NCBI GenBank assembly: GCA_003560455.1 | Contig: PWIL01000048.1 | Coordinates: 1-15,295, forward strand | DNA: 15,295 nucleotides | Direction of reading: 5' to 3' | Source of the DNA: Mollicutes bacterium | GTDB lineage: Bacteria; Bacillota_I; Bacilli_A; RF39; UBA660 | Part shown: positions 1 to 7,600 of the stretch, one piece after another | Numbering within the stretch: position 1 is the stretch's first letter | Layout of the letters: the number at the start of each line of letters is the position of its first letter | Program-made: the position numbers and the translations under genes | The notes under the pieces: generated by a model | Seen by the model: only the letters and a program-made list of their open reading frames with translations | What the model was told of the DNA's origin: nothing | The model's database searches: none

Positions 1-19
1 AATGTTTCCATTCCTTCAT
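1..19 (-). CDS. 5' end of a leftward gene (partial)
   Basis: On the minus strand an ATG (19 to 17) is followed by open codons reading MKEWKH before the window ends. It is preceded by a strong ribosome site, AAAAAGGAGGG (minus strand, 37 to 27), 7 nt upstream of the ATG, and a possible promoter further upstream. The spacing and strength of the ribosome site make a real start likely. Six residues are too few to name a product. It is divergent from the first giant surface-protein gene. Confidence 0.6.
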
Positions 20-57
20 TTTTAATCCCTCCTTTTTGGCAAAGAAACATAAAATCT

Positions 58-86
58 ATTATAACCAAACTTATTGCAGTTTTTAA
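58..86 (-). promoter_or_regulatory. Possible promoter of the leftward gene
   Basis: The minus strand carries a perfect TATAAT at 63-58, 17 bp after TTAAAA (86-81), a four-of-six match to TTGACA. It lies about 20 bp upstream of the AAAAAGGAGGG ribosome site of the leftward gene. The -10 is convincing and the -35 is weak. Confidence 0.45.
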
Positions 87-144
87 GTATAAAACGGAAT
101 TTCAAATGAAAATTTGCTGTTAAATAATAAATTGCGAAAATTGT

Positions 145-173
145 TGGACAAATTTAAAAAAAAATGATACAAT
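145..173 (+). promoter_or_regulatory. Promoter of giant gene 1
   Basis: TGGACA (145-150) is a -35 element, followed by an exactly 17-bp spacer and TACAAT (168-173), preceded by TGA for an extended -10. The spacer includes a run of nine A (156-164). The same architecture with 17-bp spacing recurs before giant gene 2, giant gene 3 and frr, which supports the call. A ribosome site AGGAGGG (187-193) follows, 10 nt before the start codon. Confidence 0.8.
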
Positions 174-203
174 TTTAAAGTAGTATAGGAGGGTTTTAAT
201 TTT

Positions 204-3200
204 ATGGGTAAAAAAATATATGCGGGGATGCAAAAAACTTCGATGAAAGATTATGTTGTACAACTTTCATCTGTTGGTTTGGTTGTCTTTTTGTTGGTGA
301 CATTTTTTCCAACAAGAGATTATTTAGCAGAAAGGATATTTGCAATATATAGTTTGGATATTAATCCAAGTATTGTTATTAAAGTTGGTGAACACGATAA
401 TGTGTTAAGTATAGAAGGCTTAAATAAAGAAGCTCGAGAAATGCTTGGAAATTTTCAATATTATGAAAGAAATATTGAAGATGTTGTATCTGATATAGTT
501 GAAGAGGCAATTGAAGTAGGTTATGTTCATAATCAAAGGACTAATTATTTTTTATTGTCGAAATTAACTATGGAAGGTGAAGTAGCCACTGGTGGTGAAG
601 AATTAGTTGATTTAATTTATTATAAAGTAAGAGATTTAATAGATGCTGAAGCAGAAGTGCATCTTTTCCATGGGAGAAGAGAAGCATTTGTTGAAGGAGT
701 GCGAAATGATATGTCACCAGGGATGGTTTTGTTAAAACGTGATTTTGAAGCAAGAAATATTCAATTTGTAAAAGAAGATGATGATCGTATTGATATGACA
801 AATCGTCAAGTTGAAGTTTTGGTTCAACAAGATGCTGAACGTCCTAATTATCGTTCGGAAAAGTTAATAAAATCTGGTGAATTTCAAATTTTGTCTACAA
901 CAATGCCTTTTGGTGATTCATACGCTCATTCAACAATATATTCATTAGAAGTTGGCGGGCGATTTTTTCAACTTGATTTTAGTCGAATAAGTTCTTCAAT
1001 TCTCCAAAATATACAAAGTGGAACTCAAATTGAAATAAAAGGTCGTTATAATTCTAGTCGTGAAGTTATCCAAGTTTCGGAAGTTCAAATAATACCGACG
1101 ACAGCTGTTGCTGCAACAGGTCTTAGTAGACAAGCTGATTCAAGGACTAGGCAAACTGCTGTTGTTTTAGTGAATTATTCAACGCAAAAGTTATCGCAGA
1201 TAAATCGAACAAATGCTAATAATGCAGTATTTGGTGGCGGTAATAGTGTAAAAAGTCGGATGAGCGCTAGTTCTTATGGACGACTAAATTTTACTGGCAA
1301 TGTTTATGAAGTTACTTTAAACGAAATAAATCGTTTTGTTGATACGCATACTCATCGTAGTGATGTGTATCAAGCAGTAAGAACAAGAATAGACACCTCA
1401 AAATATCATCATATTTTAATGATCCATCCAAATCCTGGAAGCCGCACAAGTGCTTATGGTGGTGTTGGTTGTAGTAGTCCTCCTTGTCGAACTTGGATTC
1501 CAGAACAATGGGCTTCTAGTTATTTTCCTAATATTTGGAATGAATGGGTGAAAGTTATGGTCCATGAATTAGGCCATAATCTTGGCATGCATCATTCAAG
1601 TTTAGATCGTAATTTGCCAGTGCCAGTAGAAATGAGAAATATTGGTTTTTCAGAATCACAAATATATGAATATGGTGATCAATCTTGTCCAATGGGTTTT
1701 GGGTCGACAATGTTTAATGCTCCGCAAATGAATAATATAGGTTTATTGAATAGTTCTCAAGTAAATAGGGTAACTAGTAATGGAACATATACAATTGCAT
1801 CACTATCAACTAATCCTAATTCGACCAATCATCCGCAATTATTGCAAATACCTAAAGGTGGTGGGCGTTTTTATACTGTGAGTTATCGACAACATTCGGG
1901 AGCAGACTCTCAAATCAATTGTCAGTCACCAGGTGTAAATCGTTGTATGCCAAGTCGTTTTACCGGAGGTGCTAGTATCCATGAAAGTCCATCGCCGAAT
2001 GGTTTTACAAATAGTCATTCACAAACAACGCTACTTCGAGTTCTTTCAAATTCATTACCTAATTGGTCAAGCGGTGGAATTTCAGTTCGTCAAACGAGTC
2101 GTACAAATAATACTGTAACAGTTAATATAAGCGGTCTTTCTAGTCAAGTGACAAGGTCTTTAACAATTCAAAGTCAAGGGGTTAATAATGCTCGGATAAC
2201 TGCTACTCCTAGTAAGTATAGTAATTTTACTAATATTACTCATAGTGATATTGAAGATGGAAAAGAAATTACTTTAGTCGCCCAAGAATTTGTCAATGGT
2301 GCTAGATTTCAAAATTGGGGAGGCAATAATTGTCAATATCGTGAACATCACAATAACCGTTCAATAGTCGTTACAATGACAAGGAATATGACTTGTGTAG
2401 CTAATTATGAAACTGCATCAGTTAATAAATATAGTGTAGAAGTTAAAGTAGCGGGTTTGTCACAAGTTTCTATTTCTTCTTCTGATTCGCGGTTTAATAA
2501 CAATAGAGCACCGCTTACTGTTCCAAATATTGATAGAGGAACACAAGTAACTTTAACCGCCCCATCTATTAGCGGCTTCAAGCGGTTTTCAGGTTGGACA
2601 GGTACTAATTGTAATAGTTCAAATCGTACAATAAGTTTTACTGTTGATTCTAATATGACTTGTACAGCTAATTATGGAGACGATGTAACAAGAACTTTAA
2701 CAGTTAATTCAAATGTAAGTGTTAATATTACAGGCGATCCAACGCGATATGGTGGAAACGCAGATAATAGTTATCAAAGAACTGGCATTCCGACTGGGAC
2801 CGAAATTACTTTAACTGCGCCGCATCAAGTTGGTGGTCAAAATTTTATCAGGTGGGAAGGAATAGGTTGTAATCATAATCAAAGAGTAGTAAGAATAGCG
2901 ATGACATCAAATCGTACTTGTACTGCAGTTTATCAATCATCATCAGCTCAGACTTATACTTTAAGGCTTCGTTCAGAGGGAGCTTCATTAGTTAGAATAA
3001 CTACTAATCCTACGCAATATGGAAAAGTAACACCATATAATGAGCCTATTCCATCTGGGACTAAGGTAACAATAACCGCCCCAGAAGTTAGTAATGGCGC
3101 TACTTTTACAGGTTGGAGTGGTAGTAATTGTAGTAATCGATCGCGAACACAAACTATTATAATGGATAGAAATCGTACTTGTATTGCTAATTATGGAAGA

Positions 3201-4592
3201 GCGCCAAGTGTAGGTCATACTTTGCGAGTACATGCAGAGGGACCAGATAGTGTGAATATTACTGCAAGTCCAAGTACTTATTCGTATCATACCAATTATA
3301 GAGTTCGTGATATTCAACATGGTCGAAAAATACAATTAACTGCTCCTGCTAGAGTTGGTGACTGGCGCTTTGTTCGTTGGACAGGAGATAATTGTAGTAG
3401 TACATCCCGAACAATACCAATTATTATGAATGGTGATCGGCATTGTATAGCTGAATATAGAAGAGATAGTACGCCACCTAGTCAAACCCATACGCTTCGA
3501 GTGCAATCATCCGGACCAAGTGATGTTCGTATTACTGGTAATCCATCAAATTATGGTTCTGTAACAAATTATTGGTTTAATAATAGTGTCCCACATAATC
3601 GAAGAATAGAATTAACGGCTCCAAATACAGTTGGTGACTGGCGCTTTGTTCGTTGGACAGGAGATAATTGTAGTAGTTCAAATCGTAAAATAAGTTTTAC
3701 TATGCAAAGCAATCGGCGTTGTGTAGCTGAGTATAGAAAAGATAGTACGCCACCTAGTCAAACCCATACGCTTCGAGTGCAATCATCTGGACCAAGTGAT
3801 GTTCGTATTACTGGTAATCCATCAAATTATGGTTCTGTAACAAATTATATATTCAATAATACAGTTCCGCATAATCAAAGAATAGAATTAACGGCTCCAA
3901 ATACAGTTGGCGACTGGCGCTTTGTTCGTTGGACAGGAGATAATTGTAGTAGTTCAAATCGCACAATAACTTTCAATATGCGAGGCAATCGGCGTTGTAT
4001 AGCTGAATATAGAAAAGATAGTACGACACCTGGTCAAACCCATACTCTTCGAGTTCATTCAAGGGGAGCAAGTGATGTTCGTATTACTGGTAATCCATCA
4101 AATTATGGTTCTGTAACAAATTATTGGTTTAATAATACTGTCCCACATAATCGAAGAATAGAATTAACAGCCCCAACGAGAGTTGGAGAATGGCAATTTG
4201 TTGGTTGGAGTAGAGATGGTGACGGTTGTCAAAGTAGTTCACCAACAGTTTCAATTGTTATGCGAGGTGATCGTTGGTGTATTGCAGAATATCAAAGGTA
4301 TAGTCAAACTCCCCAAATTAATTCGGAAATTTCATTGCTAACATATATTAATAATGTAAAATATGATAATAATCAAACAATAACTGTTTCAAGAGGAAGC
4401 AGTGTTGATATTTCTTTCCAAAGTGATGTTAATTTACCAACAGACTGTGAAATAAATGGGCTGGTGAATCGAACATATGGCGCTCTTGGTTGGGCTAGAA
4501 TACATAGTGTTCAAACGAATGGTTTTATAGAAATTAATTGTAATAATAACAATGGAGCAGTTAGTCGTCGATTTAACATTAGAGTAAATTAA
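204..4592 (+). CDS. Giant membrane-anchored RsgI-domain / M11 metalloprotease / B-repeat protein, copy 1
   Basis: A 1462-aa protein predicted to sit in the membrane with its bulk outside. A short basic tail (1-20) precedes a hydrophobic segment (about 22-37). Residues about 48-205 resemble the extracellular middle domain of RsgI anti-sigma factors: YSLDINPSIVIKV near the membrane, then DNVLSIEGLN and MSPGMVLL near the end. In RsgI this Asn-Pro bond (here N55-P56) is cut autocatalytically. A beta-rich spacer (about 215-300) leads to a gametolysin-like M11 peptidase (about 315-646) with HELGHNLGMHH (zinc ligands H454, H458, H464; catalytic E455), Met-turn SCPMG (M497) and FNAPQ. Eight divergent InlB-type repeats follow (649-1363), each ending like CxANY or CIAEY, then an Ig-like C-terminal domain. 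No LPXTG or S-layer anchor is visible. AGGAGGG lies 10 nt upstream. M11 enzymes cut extracellular matrix or wall glycoproteins; the substrate here is unknown. Domain calls are by motif, not by search. Confidence 0.85.
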   Translation: MGKKIYAGMQKTSMKDYVVQLSSVGLVVFLLVTFFPTRDYLAERIFAIYSLDINPSIVIKVGEHDNVLSIEGLNKEAREMLGNFQYYERNIEDVVSDIVEEAIEVGYVHNQRTNYFLLSKLTMEGEVATGGEELVDLIYYKVRDLIDAEAEVHLFHGRREAFVEGVRNDMSPGMVLLKRDFEARNIQFVKEDDDRIDMTNRQVEVLVQQDAERPNYRSEKLIKSGEFQILSTTMPFGDSYAHSTIYSLEVGGRFFQLDFSRISSSILQNIQSGTQIEIKGRYNSSREVIQVSEVQIIPTTAVAATGLSRQADSRTRQTAVVLVNYSTQKLSQINRTNANNAVFGGGNSVKSRMSASSYGRLNFTGNVYEVTLNEINRFVDTHTHRSDVYQAVRTRIDTSKYHHILMIHPNPGSRTSAYGGVGCSSPPCRTWIPEQWASSYFPNIWNEWVKVMVHELGHNLGMHHSSLDRNLPVPVEMRNIGFSESQIYEYGDQSCPMGFGSTMFNAPQMNNIGLLNSSQVNRVTSNGTYTIASLSTNPNSTNHPQLLQIPKGGGRFYTVSYRQHSGADSQINCQSPGVNRCMPSRFTGGASIHESPSPNGFTNSHSQTTLLRVLSNSLPNWSSGGISVRQTSRTNNTVTVNISGLSSQVTRSLTIQSQGVNNARITATPSKYSNFTNITHSDIEDGKEITLVAQEFVNGARFQNWGGNNCQYREHHNNRSIVVTMTRNMTCVANYETASVNKYSVEVKVAGLSQVSISSSDSRFNNNRAPLTVPNIDRGTQVTLTAPSISGFKRFSGWTGTNCNSSNRTISFTVDSNMTCTANYGDDVTRTLTVNSNVSVNITGDPTRYGGNADNSYQRTGIPTGTEITLTAPHQVGGQNFIRWEGIGCNHNQRVVRIAMTSNRTCTAVYQSSSAQTYTLRLRSEGASLVRITTNPTQYGKVTPYNEPIPSGTKVTITAPEVSNGATFTGWSGSNCSNRSRTQTIIMDRNRTCIANYGRAPSVGHTLRVHAEGPDSVNITASPSTYSYHTNYRVRDIQHGRKIQLTAPARVGDWRFVRWTGDNCSSTSRTIPIIMNGDRHCIAEYRRDSTPPSQTHTLRVQSSGPSDVRITGNPSNYGSVTNYWFNNSVPHNRRIELTAPNTVGDWRFVRWTGDNCSSSNRKISFTMQSNRRCVAEYRKDSTPPSQTHTLRVQSSGPSDVRITGNPSNYGSVTNYIFNNTVPHNQRIELTAPNTVGDWRFVRWTGDNCSSSNRTITFNMRGNRRCIAEYRKDSTTPGQTHTLRVHSRGASDVRITGNPSNYGSVTNYWFNNTVPHNRRIELTAPTRVGEWQFVGWSRDGDGCQSSSPTVSIVMRGDRWCIAEYQRYSQTPQINSEISLLTYINNVKYDNNQTITVSRGSSVDISFQSDVNLPTDCEINGLVNRTYGALGWARIHSVQTNGFIEINCNNNNGAVSRRFNIRVN
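2148..4292 (+). repeat. Eight tandem InlB-type B-repeats in giant protein 1
   Basis: Residues 649-1363 consist of eight units of about 85-92 aa. Consensus order: a starting strand (TLRVxSxG), a V.IT..P..Y segment, a short turn, I.LTAP, then F..W.G..C, about 20 residues, and C.A.Y. Two cysteines per unit occupy fixed places. This matches the divergent InlB B-repeat type (Flg_new_2-like), which forms beta-grasp stalk domains. Later units are joined by short linkers such as KDSTPPSQ. Confidence 0.85.
3465..4292 (+). repeat. Near-identical 276-bp direct DNA repeats
   Basis: The last three B-repeats of giant gene 1 are close copies at DNA level with a 276-bp (92-codon) period, starting at 3465, 3741 and 4017. 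Positions 3465-3572 and 3741-3848 differ at a single base over 108 bp. The preceding unit (from about 3189) shares blocks in the same phase, for example the stretch beginning at 3354 recurs at 3630. This indicates recent in-frame amplification within the array. Confidence 0.9.
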
Positions 4593-4616
4593 AGATACAA
4601 ATTTGTATCTTTTTTT
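4591..4616 (+). terminator. Terminator of giant gene 1
   Basis: A perfect palindrome at 4591-4612 (AAAGATACAAA followed by its reverse complement) overlaps the TAA stop and runs into seven T (4610-4616). The hairpin can form with an AATT loop. The stem is AT-rich, so strength is moderate. The first arm is preserved after giant gene 2, where the second arm is gone. Confidence 0.75.
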
Positions 4617-4623
4617 ACAATAT

Positions 4624-4652
4624 TAGACAAAAGCAAAAAAAAGTGTTAAAAT
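4624..4652 (+). promoter_or_regulatory. Promoter of giant gene 2
   Basis: TAGACA (4624-4629), 17-bp spacer with A8 (4635-4642), TGT extension and TAAAAT (4647-4652). The surrounding sequence closely matches the region upstream of frr, including an identical 16-base stretch TACAATATTAGACAAA. AGGAGG (4675-4680) follows, only 4 nt before the ATG. Confidence 0.85.
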
Positions 4653-4684
4653 TATTATTAGAATAGAAATTATTAGGAGGATTT

Positions 4685-7600
4685 ATGGGAAAGAAAATAT
4701 ATGCGGGTATGCAAAAAACTTCAATGAAAGATTATTTTTTGCAATTTTCATCCGTAGGGTTAGTTGTATTTTTGTTGGTTACCTTTTTTCCAACAAGAGA
4801 TTATTTAGCAGAAAGGATTTTTGCAATTTATAGTTTGGACATTAATCCAAGCATTGTTATTAAAGTTGGTGAAGAAGATAACGTCTTGCAAATTGAAGGA
4901 TTAAATGAGGAAGCAAGAGATTTGCTGGGTAATTTTAATTATTTTGAAAGAAATATTGAAGAAGTTGTTTCTGAGATAGTTGAAAAATCAATTGAAGCCG
5001 GTTATGTTCATAATCAACGAACAAATTACTTTTTATTGTCAAAATTAACAATGGAAGGTGAAGTAGCAACTGGTGGTGAAGAACTAGTTGATTTAATTTA
5101 TTTTAAAGTAAAAGATTTAATTGATGGCGAAGCTGAAGTACATATTTTACATGGACAAAGAGAAGCTTTTGTCGAAGGAATGCGGCGCGATATGTCGCCA
5201 GGGATGGTTTTGTTATTACGTGATTTTGAAGAAAGAAACATTCAATTAGTACAAGAAGATGGTGTTCGGATTGATACAACAAATCGAGATGTTGAATTGT
5301 TAGTGCAAAATGATGATGAGCGTCCAAATTATTATCCCGAACGAGTTAATAAAGTAGGGCAGATAAAAGCATTTCGAGCAACAGATCAAGAAAAAAATTA
5401 TGCGATATCATATTTTTTAATGGTTAATGAAAAATATTATGAAATAGATTTTGGAAATGTTTCTAAGCAAGTTATTGAAAGAGCACAAAGTAGTGCAAAA
5501 GTTCAATTAACTGGTCGTTATAATTCAAACCAGAATGTTATTGAAGTTGAAGAAGTTGAAGTAGTGCCAACCATTGAAGTTGCCGCCACCAGTCCAACTT
5601 CACCAACATCAAAAAATCGTCGCGTCGCTATTGTTTTAGTTAATTATCGAAATCAAAAATTAGCTCGCATTAATACAACCAACGCAAGAAATGCTTTTTT
5701 CTCAACCGGACATAGTGTGCGAACGGTAGTTAATCAAAGTTCATATGGTCAAATAAATTTATCAGGAAACGTTTATACAGTTAATTTAAGTAATATTCGT
5801 ACGCATCAAAATTCGCGAAGTTTTCGGCATACATTATTTCAAAATGTTCGTTCAAGAATAGATGCTTCAAATTATCATCATATTGTTATGATGCATCCTA
5901 ATACAACTAGTAGCGGCGCTTGGGCACAAGTGGGTTGTTCAACTCCACCATGTGCAATGTGGATGCCAGAAAGATGGGGCGTTACTAATATGCGTTTCTT
6001 CCCAGATATATACAATGAGTGGATTCGGGTAATGAGTCATGAAATCGGTCATAACTTTGGTCTGTTTCATGCGAGTATACCTGGTCAAAATGAGGGTGAT
6101 TGGTCTTGTTTAATGGGTGGTGGAGCAACTATGTATCACGCACCGCATATGAATTATATGGGATTGTTTGATCGATATAGTGGCGCGGTTCGAACTGTAA
6201 ATAGTAACGGAACATACACTCTATCAGCATTATCAACCAATCCTAATTCAACTTCAAATCCACAATTATTACAAATTCCAATTCCTAATAAGCCAGGTCA
6301 GTTTTATAGTGTGAGTTATCGGCAACATTCTGGTCAAGATGCACAAGTGAATTGTAGCGTTCCTTATGTAAATCGTTGTATGCCAAGCCGATTTGTTCAA
6401 GGGGCGAGTATTCACGAAACAAGAACTCCAAGGGGATTTTTACAAGGTGCATTTGATACGTATCTACAAACGACATTATCTAGTTCTAATCCTAATTGGT
6501 CAAAAGATGGTATAACTGTTCGTCAAACAGGACGTACTGCTGGAACAGTTACGTTAAATATTAGTGGAGTAGCAAGTGCTGTAACAAGAAGTTTAACCGT
6601 TCGTAGTTCAGGTGTTAATGGCGTTTCTATAACGGCAACACCAGCAACTTACTCTGATAATGCTAATTATACAAAAACTGGAATCGAAGATGGTAAAGAA
6701 ATAACTTTAAGAGCACCATTAACTAGTGGGGGGGCAACTTTTACTGGTTGGAGCGGCACTGGTTGCTCAACAAGTAATCGAGATGTAAAAGTAACAATGT
6801 CCGCAAATCGCACCTGCACGGCTAATTATAAGGCAAGTGCTTCTAATACATATAATTTAAATGTTCGTTCTAGTGGCGCTTCAAATGTTAACATTACAGG
6901 TAATCCTGCTATATATGGTAAAAGAACAAATTACACAGTTTCAGATATTAATGAGGGAACAACTTTAACTTTAAGAGCCCCTTTAACAAGCGGGGGTAGA
7001 AGTTTTACTGGTTGGACAGGAACAGGTTGTACCACAAGTAATCGAGATGTAAAAGTAGCAATGTCCGCAAATCGCACCTGCACCGCCAATTATGAAAGTA
7101 CGACAACTTGGTGGCTTTCAGTTAATTCAACGACATCAGTAAATATTTCTGCTTCTCCAGCAACATACGGTGGGAATACAAATTATCAAAGAACTAGAAT
7201 TTCACATGGAACCAAAATTACACTAACGGCACCACAACGAGTTGGTAATCAAACTTTTAGTCGTTGGGCTGGTACTGGTTGTATTAGTAATAATTCCTCA
7301 GTGACGGTATCGATGACCACAAATCGAGCTTGTACTGCGATTTATGAGACGTCTGCTACTCAAAAACGCACATTAACTGTTCGTTCAAGTGGGGTGTCTA
7401 TAGTAAGTATTAATGCAAATCCAACAAATTATAGTGGTTCAACCACTTACAGTCGTTCAGTTCCATCAGGAACAACGGTTCGTTTAACCGCCCCTTCAAC
7501 AAGCGGTGGTAGAAGTTTTGCTGGTTGGAGTGGTACTGGTTGTTCGAGTAGCAGTCCAAGCGTTAATGTAACAATGTCCGCAAATCGCACCTGCACTGCT

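Noticed and set aside
568..801. Minus-strand open frame inside giant gene 1 (77 codons)
   Set aside because: It lies opposite a well-supported coding region and its product is a low-complexity leucine/glutamine/histidine string typical of an antisense shadow.
2988..3335. Minus-strand open frame inside the repeat region of giant gene 1
   Set aside because: Rich in Ser, Ile and Thr, mirroring the repeat codons on the other strand; no ribosome site or family likeness.
3189..4292. Direct repeats considered as a CRISPR-like array
   Set aside because: The 276-bp period is an in-frame protein repeat with no short-repeat/spacer alternation.
204..4592. Giant proteins as complete RsgI anti-sigma factors
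   Set aside because: The cytoplasmic part is only about 20 residues, lacking the RsgI N-terminal anti-sigma domain, and no sigma-I gene is in the window.
5103..6476. Minus-strand open frames at 5103-5327 and 6285-6476
   Set aside because: Both are antisense to the giant gene 2 coding sequence, with no family likeness or context.
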